DNA of 64,000 nt, from positions 186,001 through 250,000 of the forward strand of contig JBBPSI010000009.1 in the NCBI GenBank assembly GCA_038093515.1, in the 5' to 3' direction. Numbering within the stretch: position 1 is the first letter of the stretch; every line of letters starts with the position of its first letter. The position numbers and the translations under genes were made by a program. The notes beneath the pieces were generated by a model. That model was not told where the DNA came from, made no database searches, and was given only the letters and a program-made list of their open reading frames with translations. Shown one piece after another: positions 47,920 to 59,987 of this stretch. This DNA is from Butyriboletus loyo (lineage: Eukaryota; Basidiomycota; Agaricomycetes; Boletales; Boletaceae).

Positions 47920-49756
47920 TCACCGATGAACGGATTGTCGCAGCGAATCTGCCGGGGATGCTCCCGACGGCGGTTCTGGTTTCGGAACAACACCCGCAAG
48001 ACCGACGTACCCAAAGTCACGGCCAATTTCTTTGACCATGGCTTTGCCCATCAGGCAAACCCAGCCAAGGCCCTCGCCAGTGACACACTGGCCTGGCCAG
48101 AAAAGCTCCCCTTCTTCGTCTTCGATGTCTGGCTCATGCTCCTCATGCGCTGAGAGGCTCGTTCCCACCACGCGAGCAAACGTCGTGGGATAGTGGCGCG
48201 CCAAGATTGGGAGAGTCAGGTGCCTCTGAGCGTGCTCCATGCAATAGCCTGCCGAAACGATACCACCCGATTGCTCTTTGAGGGTGAACGCAAAGGTTGG
48301 ACCGAATGAGGCAGTCGCTTTTGCAGCGGCCGCAACCATGTTGGCAGATGGCGCACGCCCATCAGAGGTGTTGGGCAGGTGAGCGACCACGTGTGGTGGT
48401 AATGCAGCTTGAGCAGACTGGGCAGAACGCGGCGGATTGGATGACTGAGAAGGGACCAGTGTGGCACTCGAACTGTTTGTGTTCGGCGTACCCCCTGCGC
48501 TATTTGTGATGGGTGTCGAGTTGGCGCTGTTGGCGGGAGCGATGCTCGCGGGAGAAGGAAGCATCTGAGGCGTCGCCTGGGAGGTCAGAGAGAGCTGGCC
48601 CGCGGTTGCCGCAGTACCATTCATCTCCGCCTTCTCCGCCTCCCGGCTCAGAACGGCCATCTCAGACTTCATCTTCGCCCATGTGCGATCTAGTTCAGGG
48701 TCCACCACTAGTTTCGCTGCATAATAGAACTTGCGTGCACGGATGAAACCTTCGATCATCCAGCTGTGTAGGGAGGAAAGACTCATGCGTGAGCGAGCCA
48801 CAAGAGGTAATTAAACTGCTTACATCAAGCCCAGCAGGGCTTTTTCGCGTTCGCCAAAGGTATCCTCGGTAGTCCATTTATTTTTGCACCAGCCCAAAAA
48901 TGCTTCAATGGTGACCCAAGTTTCATGGAAGCAGGCTTTCTTGCTATAATCCTTGATCCATAATGAGTAAGCGAAACAGACGAGGGCGTCGACGAGCTCT
49001 AGCCGTGCGATGATCGCCCCAAATTTGTGGTATTGTGAGTTGGGTGAAGGAGGATGCGACAATGGGCGATATTCCTTGTGTGAAGAAGGGTATGTTGACC
49101 AGAACCTGGCGTCGCCGGAGAACTTGAGTAGACGACCGGCATGATGGTACTTTTGGTGTATGGCATCAAAATCGAGCGGAGCAATCTTGCCTCGCCGTGG
49201 TCGACGGACGGGCACAAAGGATGGTAACACGGAGAGCGCTGTTGTACGAGACGGGATTGAACCCAAATCCTCTCTCACTTCGCCGTCTTCTGACGGTTCG
49301 GAGCGTAGATTGAAGTTGGGAGGCTGGTTAGAAGATTTGAGGAGGGCGGGAGGAGGCGGGTGGGTGGGGTGATAGTGGTGAGAATGCTGTGATAGCGCAT
49401 CTGAGTGATGGCTGATGCGCTGGCGTTTGGTGGACTCGAAGTCTTGCGCGGGATCATGCTTGCGCTTGAGTGGGGGTGGCCCAGGGGAGTTTGACCGGGA
49501 CGAAGGGGGAGATGGTGGTAAGTCCGGTGGCAGCGGTGCTGAGAGAGGGCCCAGGATCTGGAAATGTACGGGACATGTCAGGAACTGGGATTGATTGAGG
49601 GGAAGTAGTGACCTCTAGACTCTTGAGGAGCTGCTCTCGCGTCCATTTACTGTGGGCGATAGGATGAGGGAGGGCGAGACTGGGGGAAGGAGGTGGAACT
49701 GACCGTCTCTTTAGTTTCGAATGCTGGGAGGAGGATGCGGAGGAGGAGGAGGACAT
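47920..49756 (-). CDS. Unrecognised protein with helical domain and conserved C-terminal region
   Basis: Starts MSSSSSASSSQHSKLKRR at 49756. Two short introns give KWTREQLLKSLE then a Pro-rich, basic region (PPPLKRKHDPAQDFESTKRQ). A folded helical stretch follows: PLDFDAIHQKYHHAGRLLKF, FGAIIARLELVDALVCFAYS, CFHETWVTIEAFLGWCKNKW. After an intron at about 48803-48841 comes WMIEGFIRARKFYYAAKLVV, a Ser/Asn/Ala-rich linker, then MEHAQRHLTLPILARHYPTT, EGELFWPGQCVTGEGLGWV and GRDFGYVGLAGVV. Basic clusters suggest a nuclear protein. The helical centre slightly recalls the C-terminal domain of AF4/FMR2 family proteins, but this is only an impression. Function unknown. Confidence 0.75.
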
Positions 49757-50813
49757 GGTGATAGTAGTGGGAAGAGAGAGAGCGGTGGCCAGCGCAACAA
49801 TGGCTGGATGAGTTGTGAGGACCCGCTAGGCGGGTGCGGAATTTGGCTAAACAGGGAGTGCCTTGCCGGTCACAGCGCTTACGGGAACAGCCTTCACATT
49901 AGTTTCCCCTCGAAAAAAAATACAAGACGACGACCCCCATTTGAACGTGCTAAAGCTGTACTACTACGAAGCCAGACGTTACGGTCATTTCCCGTGGATA
50001 ATGTAGAGCAGGAATGTATCTCGCTTCCATCGTCACAAACGGGGTCTGCTGCAGGTGGCAGGGAGACCAACGTTCATACAGCTGGCCAGCTTCGGCGCGG
50101 TCGGCATCACGCCTCCTGGTCCGCGTGATTGCTAATCCATTCCATGCACTCCCTGCCCTCGCACTTCTTGCCACGTTTCGGATCTGTGACTATCACGAAG
50201 ACTGGTCCACTCTGTCCATGTCGCGAGCACGCTCCCCCTCTCATGCTCAAACGTGACACATGGCGCACACACTCCTCAGGAACGTCACCCGGAATAGCCC
50301 TGATACGTTTGGTTAAATCCATTCGGGACGGGTCCTTATCCTATTATATCGAATCGTTCCAGCGCCGTATCAATGCTCCACTTTGTATGTATTCGACAAC
50401 CCTAAATGCCGCCTCTCACATCGCTGATCGTCCCGTGCCCAGACGCAGAGACGCTCCCAGGCAGGCGATACGGCCACTCCCAGCGCTCACCAAAAGGGCA
50501 CTCACATACCGGTTGGACAAATTATCATCGCCACCACGATTCCAATCTAAGCGAAATTGAAAACGTCCGCCCAGTCTCCGGAGTTTTCCCGGTCGTTGGC
50601 CTTTTCAGTCAGGCCACCCATCACCATGCCGAGCCAACCGTGTCCAAGACCACCCCCCCCTCCATCACAAACACTGAACCGACGTTCCCAAGGCAGAGCG
50701 GACTCGTTTGACCCCACGAGCAATCGCTGCTCTAATTCTGTCTCGTTGACGCTTTCCGCGGCGTACGGCGTAGGACGATCCAGGAACCGGCACCACAGTT
50801 ATCCGATCACGAG

Positions 50814-50842
50814 TAAGTAAACCATAATGTAAAGTTTACTTA
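50814..50842. repeat. Short hairpin, 9-bp perfect stem
   Basis: TAAGTAAAC at 50814-50822 pairs perfectly with GTTTACTTA at 50834-50842, with an 11-nt loop. No gene ends next to it, so a terminator role is not supported. Confidence 0.55.
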
Positions 50843-52410
50843 TACGTACCGTGGCGTGAAAATGGCACCATGGAATGCAAGTGCCGAATAGAAAGATATG
50901 CTTTCCACAGTTTCGCATGAAGAGCCCCCGGAAATAGTGGCGTTTCCAGTGTCTTGACCATCGTGTGTCGCAGAGGAATGGCAAGCAAACGAGCGTGTGT
51001 CCCGCGGGCCCAAAGAAATAACCCAAGTGAAGGGATCCTATCAAGGTCACACAAATCTCCCCCGTTCAGTAGTCGTATCGCCGAGCTATCAGCATCGCTT
51101 CACTTCATAGATTTACCAACCGAAAAGTCGTGAGATAAGCCTGTGGCGTGCGACCTTGCGAAGGCTGAATAAATGGTGACTTTTCATTCGCAAAAAAGGT
51201 TCCCTGTTCGGCAGAGACGTGAGTCAGCGCATGCATGAAGGTGCAGAGGACGTTGTGGGTTTGTACGTAGGACATAGTATCTAGTTAAATGCCGATCTTG
51301 AAACTAGAAGGCCGAGTTATCAAACGTGGTCTCGTTGGCGTTGGAGTGTTGCACCATCCAGTACACCTCGGGTCATTAGAATCCCGAACCTAACAATATT
51401 GCGATCAGCGCCCATCAGATGGAAATCTTGTGTCACCGGCCCCGCCACGCTGGCGCATGGTCAGTAACAATCAGTTGGCCGTTAGTCACCGAAACGACTG
51501 CAAATGAAAGTCTAGCACATGCCTCGGAGACACCTTCGTAACCGTGCAATCCGGAAACAGTGGATACCCCTCCACGGAGTCCACCCCTACGAGTTATTAG
51601 ATACTGCGGTTGTGTGCGCAGCGAACTTCACAGGCATTACCTTCCACAATTTGTCTAGATGCACGACGTTCCAAGTCTTCTGACCCAAGCAAATACGCCA
51701 ATTGACAGTGCTTCTTAGGGTCCGAAGAACGTCCACCAAAAGGCCTTCTGTGTGCTAGGATCAAAGCGACATAGGGAAAGCTTGGATAATTCCGCGTGAA
51801 CTTCTGGCGTCCCAATTTCTCGGGAGTCTTGTGCATGGACCCGAATAGTGGATATGCACGGTAACGTAACGGGAATACTTGTTTGGGATGTTGGGGTGGG
51901 GACCGTGATCCCGTGCTACATACCGTTCACCTTTAATTTATTGGACAAGGGAGTTTCCGGAAGCGTGTTCACGAGCCGATACGCCCAGCCTAGACGTTCG
52001 GTGCGCTGAAAATGAACTTGGCATTGAAAACACTGGCCAAAGCCCTGGATCCAATGAACGTAACCGAAATGTCTCTGATCTACAGACGAGCGAATGAGAC
52101 ATCGCACTGTTCGATCACTCCTGCGAGGGCGATCGTGATCGGTGCGGAAATGTGCCAAACTTGATATTCGTAGCCCTCCAGCGATTTCGTCACGGACGGT
52201 ATATTTGGAATGGTCAGACAACGGCAGTTGGACATCGGAGTAAGGGTATGCATATTAAAGGTGTTATAGCGTCTGTCGGTGGTACTGTGAAACTTTGGAG
52301 CTTGTCAGTACTGATCAGTGGGGATAGGTCGGGACTGGCCGTGCGCCACATCGCCACATTGCTGATAGGACCGCCATGCCCAGTGACGACATGAGTGCCT
52401 GGTCTGTATA

Positions 52411-52470
52411 TGCAAATGAATGTCGCTTTTGACCGTCTTTTTTTCTTTTTGAGAGCGACATTTATTTGCA
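52411..52470. repeat. Foldback with about 19-bp arms
   Basis: TGCAAATGAATGTCGCTTT (from 52411) and its near reverse complement ending at 52470 match at 17 of 19 positions. The spacer is pyrimidine-rich (TCTTTTTTTCTTTTT). The outer flanks (CCTGGTCTG and CAGACAGG-like) also partly pair. Resembles a small MITE or hairpin RNA source. Confidence 0.7.
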
Positions 52471-52731
52471 TAGACAGGTAAGAGGGCAAGTACGGCAAGG
52501 TAATTGTTGCATCCTATTTGTGCATGTTAGGATCAAAAGCATTTCAGAGTACTGCTCTGTCCTCGAACACCGACTAGGTCCGGAGCGTAGACGCAAAAGC
52601 TTCGTCTCCCCGCGGAACCTCTCGTTCCATCTCTCTTGAACGCGAAAATAAATCTGAATCTGAAAATTCTGGAGTTTTCATTCTACAGGCGTTTTGACGG
52701 TTATTTCGTAAAATCGTACCCATCAATCAGA

Positions 52732-53353
52732 ATGCCCCAGCAAGTGGACAATGCGACGATCGTGATGTTAGATCGCATCTGTGGAGACGATGTTGGACGG
52801 AAATTGCGTGTTGCAGGAAGGTGTGACTTATATTCGTTCCACGCCTCACTGTACAGAGGGTCACCAAACATAGGATGCTCACGTATGATGCCGAAACCGC
52901 ACTTGTGTTACTGCATGACGCATCCAACGCACTGCTTGTCGATGTAAGTCTCTGCGTTGATGCCGATGTTCTCATGTCTGCGCCAAGTACGAAGGAGCGA
53001 AAGGACCCTAACATCCATCATCGATGGGCATTAGAGCGAAAGAGCTATGTGTGGGTTGTTGGCGACCTCGAACGGGTTGATGTAAGTGATGCTGGTTCCA
53101 GATATGCCCAGTCGATCTCATAAACATGCTTCCGCTTGTTTCCGCCAACCAGTCGGAACTGCCCATACCCATGCTTCCAGCCTACCTACCACCACCGGAT
53201 ATCGATCCCTCACTTGTTGTGCGTGCCGTAATTATCGCACCAGTCACGAGGGATTTCAGTACTCGACGAGTGCGAGATATGCTTGCTGGGATGGCAGAAG
53301 TACCTCCCGTGCCATACCCGGAATGCGCAAGGGAGAACCCGGCTCATAGTTAA
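52732..53353 (+). CDS. Small OB-fold candidate, resembling Ten1/Rpa3
   Basis: Three exons (52732-52820, 52874-53081, 53153-53353) give 165 residues with consistent phases. Order of elements fits a single OB fold: IVMLDRICGDDVGRKLRVAG (strand 1), RMLTYDAETALVLLHDASNA (strands 2-3), LLVDVSLCVDADVLM, then a charged insertion, RKSYVWVVGDLERVD (strand 4) and PSLVVRAVIIAPVTRDF (strand 5), with a C-terminal helix (RVRDMLAGM). Ten1 of the CST telomere complex and the small RPA subunit share this size and layout (GRL/GRKL before strand 2; VVVGDL-like strand 4). I base this on pattern, not alignment. Telomere capping or RPA role is an inference. A cryptic GTAAGT at 52944 inside exon 2 has no fitting acceptor. 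Confidence 0.55.
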
Positions 53354-54213
53354 TCATGACGGAGTATGGCGCCCGTCGAGGATGAGCATTTTCGGACATG
53401 CGATCCGACCTGAAGTTCTCTCACCATCGTCGGCTGAGATGACGTGCATGCGTGCAGGGGTATTTTCCTTGGGGCGTGGCGTGGGTTAGCCGAGTACGTT
53501 GTGGGTAAATAAGGACCTTCATTGATTTGAATCGCGTCCGTTTCTTCGCGAGGTTGTGGAGCCCACGCCGGAACCTTGACGCATCTGATCTGTATCTGTG
53601 ATATGGGTGTAATGCGCAGTGTGTCCTTGTCAGGTGTCCCAACCGCTGGACCAATAATATATGGCATGATTTCATCAAGATGGGCTGGATAACAGATAAG
53701 ATTAGATGGTCGAGGGCCAAGCGGAATGCCGAGATTAGCCCGGGGTACTTTTCCCCGCTTCCGCGGCGAAAGTGGTAGCAAGCAAGCAACGACGAGGAAA
53801 AAAAAAAGACAAAGGACGGCGCTCTCCCGAGACTAGCATGCATGGCTTTATGATTTTTTTTTTCTCCTTCTTTTCGCATGCCACAGACAACTTGCTTTAT
53901 GAGCCACGTGTTGGGAGAGAGGTGACCCAATTTGGCAAGTGCTGGATCGGGAATTGGATAGCGCGTGCCCTGCCTCGCCTTGCAAGCCGGCGCGCTGAGA
54001 GCCTGCACTACTCAGACACGCCAACGCTCTTTCTCTCTACCGCGATCATCCTCGCCATTTCCTCTCCGTCCCCGACTATATATCTCTCATCGGCACACAT
54101 CTACCACACCATCCATTCCATATCCCTCGTAAGTCTCCCATCACATCGCACCCGCCGCTACCATCTCTTTGTTAAATCGCCCCATAACCTCTAGCTCCCG
54201 GTGCCCATCCACC
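53354..54213. promoter_or_regulatory. Upstream region of the 54.2-kb gene with TATA-like motif
   Basis: 860 bp after the OB-fold candidate. A TATATAT motif at about 54077-54083 lies roughly 135 bp upstream of the proposed ATG at 54214. CT-rich stretches (for example around 54040-54070 and 54110-54130) fit a fungal promoter and leader. Long homopolymer A and T runs occur at about 53800 and 53855. No gene seen. Confidence 0.4.
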
Positions 54214-55841
54214 ATGATAGCCACTTTCAACAATGCCCACACAGACCCATTCCGGTCGCCCCTGCAGCCCCGTCAGCCTGTCCCTTATCCCTGCCCTCGT
54301 GACCTCCCTGCGTCTCTGGAGCACGATTTTCCCGCCTCCTTCACTTCCAGATTCCCCATCTCCTCAGTTCGACCAGATGCACCTCAGAAATCGAGCGCAA
54401 GCCCACCAGCACATCCTCCCAAACCCATATATCCGCGCCACGATCCACTCCACATACTCTCTCAGGCCCCCCCGCCTCCACCCCGGTCATACCCTAGCAT
54501 CGTTCCAGCGCGTTCGGTGGCACCTGGCGTGCTCGCAGACGGTGTCCTCACTGCCAAATTGCCCTCCGTCCGAAATTTCCTCGAAGCTGCGACCATCGCT
54601 CCACCCGGGTGTCCGCCATTGCCAACAGACAAGCGGGTTTTAGCGCTTGTGGCTCTCTCTGTCTTCTACCATCCTCTCCATCCAGCCCATTGGGTTTTCT
54701 GGAATAGAGAACAGAAAAAGATCACCGCATTGATGATTCAATCTGTTTTAGGTGAGCCCGTCTCAACTCGGCCTCCAGACCATCTTCCATCCCAATCATA
54801 CATTGACATGGTATGCACCGTACTGACACTCGTTTCAAAGATACCACTCCCACACCTATTCTTTCTCCGATTGGATGGATCGATATCCCAGAGAACCTCT
54901 GGATTCTCAAGAGCATGCAGCTCGCTTATGCACCAGCGCTCGCCTCAATTCTTTGGTACACGACATATACCCCCGCCGAACCTGAGAATCGTATGAACCT
55001 CCGGAAGCGCAAACCACTCGCCATTCTCCCATCGACAACAAACGGCGCAAGCGGTGACGAGACTGTAGACGAAGAGGAAGGAGTGACTCCTCCACCTCGC
55101 AAGCGTGCAAAGACACGCAAATCGGCTACTTCACATTCAGCAGAGGCCCAGGCCAAGTCCATTGCTAATGACGAGCCCGCAGAGGAGGAGGCCCAGCAAG
55201 GCGACGGGCCCAGAGCGCTAGAACCCGCACAATCGGCGCTGTTACTTGCACCCGATGTCTCACCCGCTGTCACCAAAACTGCGAAACGCGAGCGGATCGA
55301 GTCTCCAGATATCGTCGTGTCTACGGGTACGGGAGATGAATCTGTACAGCCCGACCCACATGATGTAGAGGAAGCGCCGGAGCTGCGCAAAAGCTTGCGA
55401 CAGCGAGAGCGCAAGGCGAAAGCAGCAAGCTCTGCGTCGCCTGAATCTATCGCATCTACGCTTACCCCATCCATTCGAACTCGCGGCATGTCTCGGGCAC
55501 GAACGCCGTCCCGTGAATTGTCTCCGGTAACCCCCGAGTCTGTCGGAGGGGGGGAGTCCGGATCAAGCACAGCTGTCAGCTTGTGCGAGGAAGAGGCAAC
55601 AAAATCCAAGGCTACCAAGACAGTGGAAGAGGTAGCCGATGAGGAGGAAGCAGAAGATGACGGTGTTGTGGGTCCCGCTGTAAAGAGGCCTCGAATTGCT
55701 CGTCCCAGAGCCAAAGGTGGCTCTCGAGCGAGAACCGCGACGAAGAATAAGACAGATAATGTGACTGACGAAACAAAGACGAACATGACCGTGCAGGCGC
55801 GGCCAAAAGCACGATCAAGAGCCAAGACCCGAAGACGCTGA
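54214..55841 (+). CDS. Unrecognised nuclear-looking protein, acidic and basic low-complexity C terminus
   Basis: Two exons: from ATG 54214 to a GTGAGC donor near 54751, then from an AAAG acceptor near 54840 to the stop at 55841. The N-terminal half is Pro-rich (AHPPKPIYPRHDP) and leads to a small folded-looking region: LADGVLTAKLPSVRNFLEAA, DKRVLALVALSVFYHPLHPA, HWVFWNREQKKITALMIQSV, then PIGWIDIPENLWILKSMQLA. The C-terminal 280 residues alternate acidic and basic stretches (PPPRKRAKTRKSAT; RPRIARPRAKGGSRART; KARSRAKTRRR), as in chromatin-associated proteins. No family recognised. A long antisense frame (54926-55960) is rejected as a shadow. Confidence 0.7.
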
Positions 55842-56455
55842 TTGACGCCCCGACATCTATCTATCGCGATGGAATCCAGCATCGGTATCGGCATCGGCAT
55901 TGGAATCATCATCATACCACATCGCATTGGAAGGAACCACATTTTCTCCCTCAATCTCAAGTTGTATACAGTCTCGCTGTTGGGACGTAGAAGAGCACGT
56001 ATGTGGGTGTACTGGAGATTGCACTATCGGTGGGATCACTGCGATTCCATCTCCATTCATTATCTTTTCTTACTTTTTTTTCCCCCTGTATTTCTGAGAG
56101 TCGGATGCACTCCACTGGTTGTGTCCATACTACCTGTCGTTTTGCTTTGCACTTGGTCTATACCTAGTAGAGATTATGTAGCCCGGGGGTGATTTGTACC
56201 GTATCGTCGTGTATGTAGGAGATGTAGGAAGTAGTACCGTCGCATACTTTCTTGGAATTACTCTCTCTCGGATTGGCTGATCCGTGAGTGGTATTAAATG
56301 ACGCGACGCGTCCGTCACAAACGCGTCGTGACATTGCACGTGATCGAGAACAATGTACATAACTACACTGCCACAACTTCCCGTGGCGGGTGACGTCGAG
56401 CAAGTCAGTGGGCATTTTGTTGACCAATCAGTTGGTCCGAGTGCAGAACGTTACG
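55842..56455. promoter_or_regulatory. Upstream region of COG5 with CCAAT boxes and paired ACGCGT
   Basis: CCAAT occurs at 56424-56428 and, in reverse orientation, at 56272-56276. Two ACGCGT motifs lie at 56306-56311 and 56321-56326 within an imperfect palindrome spanning about 56298-56335. Spacing to the COG5 ATG (56456) is 30-180 bp, a plausible promoter position. Function is inferred from motif knowledge only. Confidence 0.4.
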
Positions 56456-59400
56456 ATGGCAGGTATTCGTTGTGTCTAAGCTTCATCGACCGAGGTCGTC
56501 GCTCATGACTCTTAGACTATGCTGTCTTCGCCATCGCAGACTTTGACACCCACGCGTACGCAAACGCCGTCCTCTCCGGCGAACCATACCCCCCATCATC
56601 CTCATCTCAGCCGAAGCCCAAGGCTTTGCTCTCGATACAAGAGCCTGCCAAAGAAGACCTCTCTGTGGCGATCTCCAAGCTTGACCTCGGCATCGAGGAT
56701 GTCAGCAAACAGATCAAGGTCTTGGTGTGTCTACGTTCTCATTCATGTCGTCCTACACTTCTCAGGTTGCTAATGGTCGATGGGTGGGGTAGGTCACGGC
56801 GCACCATGAGGACCTATTACAGCACGCGTCGAATGCGAGCAAGCTTTCGGGTTCGCTGTCGTCCGTCCGACGAGGCCTAGACGACGTCGAGTACTCGATT
56901 GAAAAGTGAGTGTTTCCTCTTCTCGGTGATGGACAGTAGCGCTGAGGATACCTCGAAAGACTGCGCCAGAAGATCCACGTTCCTTACCAGGCTCTACAAA
57001 CAAACGTCACTCGTCTTCAACGCATACAACAAGCCAACGATGCACTTCGTCGGATGGCGCGGTTCGCTGTCCTTGTGAAGCGACTTGAGGTGCAGATGAG
57101 CGAGTTGAGTGGGTACGAAGGCACAGATAGCGGTGGCGAGAAGCGAGCTGGCGTTGGTACAAACGGGCCAGCTGGGATTCTCCAAGAAGATAAAGAGCGA
57201 ACGATCGCCAAGGCTGCGCTGAGTATTGCAGAATTGAGTGCGTATTGCGAGTTGGGTGTGCAAGGGTTGGGTGTCTGACGGGAAGCAGGTGCATTGCTCG
57301 ACGGGCCCGACGAGGATAATCCAGAGGAGACACACGCTCATCCTGATGGCGAATCATCGTTACCGACGAGTGCGAATAGCATCCCACTGCGTTCTGTCAA
57401 TGCAGCCGCCGCATACATTCCGTTTATCACCGATTCTCAGAGGAAAGTCAAGGAAGAAATGGAAGCCATGGTACTTCAAGGGCTCACATCCTTGGTGTGT
57501 AGCAGATATTACACTTTCGTCACAATGTTCTGATGTTGTGGCAGGATCAATCACTGCTTGCATCTTCGCTGCAGACGGCTTATAACCTGCGTACGTTATC
57601 GACACTGGTGGAAAGTCTTGTACGTGATTTGAGCGAGGCCGTGGAGGAGCGTATCCAAAATGCCTTTGATCTCTCCCGAATATCGAAAGAGATCGTGGCC
57701 AAGGGTGAGTTGGCTCTTGTGTGGAGATTTTTTCACTGTTCTAAGCATCGCATGCTTGCAGAACCTCCACAAGCTTCACAAGGATTGCTATACAAGTCGC
57801 GTGTGCGAACAGAGCCAACGAGTGTCACCGCACCCCAGTTTGCAGCTGCGCTATGGACGAGACTCGAGTCACTTGTTGAGGAAATGGCGGGATGCTGTGT
57901 CAAAGTATGGTTCTCTCCTGGTCGTTGTTCCCCAGGAGTCATGCTTCTGTGCCTAGGTTTATACTCTTGAGAAAGTACTCAATCTTAAGAAGGACTCGCT
58001 CAGTGGGGTATCATTCCTTGACGAGGCTCTCAAGGTTGGTGTCGACATCCGTATCATCGCAAGTGGTTGACCATACGAACATTAGGCGATTGACAGTAAA
58101 CCGAGTGCTGTATTTTGGTCGTCCCTGGGGAAGTCCTTGGAAAAGTGCGCACGCGATGCTGCTAAAGGCCGGTGATACCCTTAACGTTGTCGAGATGATC
58201 TGACGACAGGTATAGGATCAAGTTTCCTACAGCAAACTCTGAGTTCTGGCTATCCCAAGCTCCTACGGATTTTTCATGAGTTCTTTGCTAGCATCGCGGT
58301 ACACACAGATACTGTATACACAGCATCATATCAATCGTGAGTCCTTTCATCATCTTCCAAGGTTCGTCGCCAACGACCAAACAAAGTCCTGAAACGATCC
58401 TCGTACTTCGCGCACTCTCCACATTTGAAGCTCTCTATGTTTCTCGTTCATCCATGAGAATGAACGAGGTCGTCGCTCAAGCTTTCTCCAATGGTTCTCG
58501 TGCTCCTCCCGGCGCAAACGAAGGAAATAACATCGTGCGTACTGTGACCAACGAGCTCGACTCTACACGTTCGGATCCCCTGTTGGCACGCACAGTGGCT
58601 AAGAATGCAGCGACAAGTCTAGAAAGCGTGGTTACCAAGGCCGATGGACTGGTGAGAGCTTGCCGTGTGTAATGATGCTGCTAATATCATTTATTGCAGG
58701 TCGTGTCAGACCGTTCTGCTGTGTCGCTGTTGGGCCCAATGGCCACACCTCAACAGTTGCTGAATGGACAGGTTGCAACGTGTTTATATCATTGTTGGAC
58801 CAAGTTGGACAAGCTCATGGAAGAACACACGGAGAGCGTGCCTACCATCATCAGGCCCAGCATAAACGTGCGTGAATGCTATACGGCATTGTCGGTTTGT
58901 TCACCTGCATCGTCAGAAAATCCGAAACAGATATGATCAAATTGTTGATCCCCTGCTGACTGCCATCAAAAAGGAGCTCGCAGGAATCGTGTCGCGACTT
59001 CACAGACTGGACCTGCAGAAGGCGATCGACCCCATGTCGGGCATCTCAGGAACGAGTCTATACATGAAGGATCTCGTCGATAAACTCAACTTTGTCAAGA
59101 CAGGGTTATTTAACAACTTTGCACCAGAGATCGTGCGGCTTTGGTAGTCGTTATTGTTTGCTTCAAGACGTCTTCGGCTGATCTCAGGTGGACAACAGGG
59201 TGCCTGGTATCGTCAAGTACGTTATCCGAACATTCGTGTTGCATGTTTCGATCGCGAAACCGCTCGGGGAGAGCGGTAAACTTCAGCTGACGACAGACAT
59301 GACGGAGCTCGAGTTCTCCTTGAACGCTTTCCTGGCGGACGGATCGCAAAGCAAACGTGGTGGGAGCCTTGAGAGCATTGGTGATGAATACAGGGCATTG

Positions 59401-59768
59401 AGAGCCATGCGGTGAGCGGCCTTTCTTTTCCCTCAACGTGTATTAACGGTGCACGCAGACCGCTTCTATTCTTGGAAAACGCGTTTTTGGCTTCTCCCGA
59501 ACGCACCGCCGGCCTTGCACCGCTCGTCGTGCTCCATCATATCCTTGTCCGATCACCATTGCCACTCCCGCACACGCTTCATGGCTGGCATGAGTCAGAG
59601 TACGTACGTTGGGTCGACGAGCACTCATCAGAGGAGGCCTTGTCACTTATCGACAGCAGCATCACGCATTGGGAGAAACGAGATCGTGACGGGGAGGACG
59701 CTGGGACGGCTGTGGAGTACATCAACCTCGCACGCATTGTTCTTCAGACTGCACAAAAAACGTCGTGA
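56456..59768 (+). CDS. COG5: Conserved oligomeric Golgi complex subunit 5
   Basis: Subunit of the COG tether that acts in retrograde transport within the Golgi. The first exon is only seven bases (ATGGCAG), then reads DYAVFAIADFDTHAYANAVL, LLSIQEPAKEDLSVAISKLD, LGIEDVSKQIKVL and LLQHASNASKLSGSLSSVRR, GLDDVEYSIEKLRQKIHVPY, RLQRIQQANDALRRMARFAV, the coiled-coil N-terminal domain typical of COG5. Later parts: AAAYIPFITDSQRKVKEEME, LQTAYNLRTLSTLVESLV, FAAALWTRLESLVEEMAG, FLDEALKAIDSKPSAVFWSS, ETILVLRALSTFEALYVSRS, NKIRNRYDQIVDPLLTAIKK and NRVPGIVKYVIRTFVLHVS. Ends LARIVLQTAQKTS. About ten to twelve introns. The weakest part is the junctions between 58060 and 58340. Confidence 0.9.
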
Positions 59769-59987
59769 TATATTATGTGTGTCCTTGGAATTGACTAATT
59801 ACTGGGAGTCTCCGCGATAGCCAGAACGATAGACGTAGTCCGAGTCCATGGGAGAATCGGATTCGAAAACTGACTGCAACGCCGTGTAAACATTGAAGTT
59901 GTTCCTTGATTGTCCCATGCTCAAATGGTATTACCCCCAGACTCTGATCAACCCACTCCTTCCATCCAGTGTTGCAAACTCCCACTC
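59769..59987. other. Convergent spacer between COG5 and asparaginase genes
   Basis: 219 bp between two stop codons. No gene seen. Confidence 0.4.

Larger units (their letters stand above)
49757..52731. other. Gene-poor region with foldbacks
   Basis: 3 kb with no recognisable gene. Contains a small perfect palindrome (50814-50842) and the foldback at 52411-52470. Minus-strand frames at 51597-51836 (HKTPEKLGRQKFTRNYPSF) and 51916-52221 (HFGYVHWIQGFGQCFQCQV) read somewhat like protein but could not be joined or named. Confidence 0.45.

Noticed and set aside
54926..55960. Long minus-strand open frame (344 codons)
   Set aside because: It is antisense to the charged C-terminal part of the 54.2-kb gene. 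The plus strand has an upstream exon joined in frame and a promoter-like region; the antisense protein is Ser-rich low complexity, as expected from a shadow of Lys/Glu/Ala/Arg codons.
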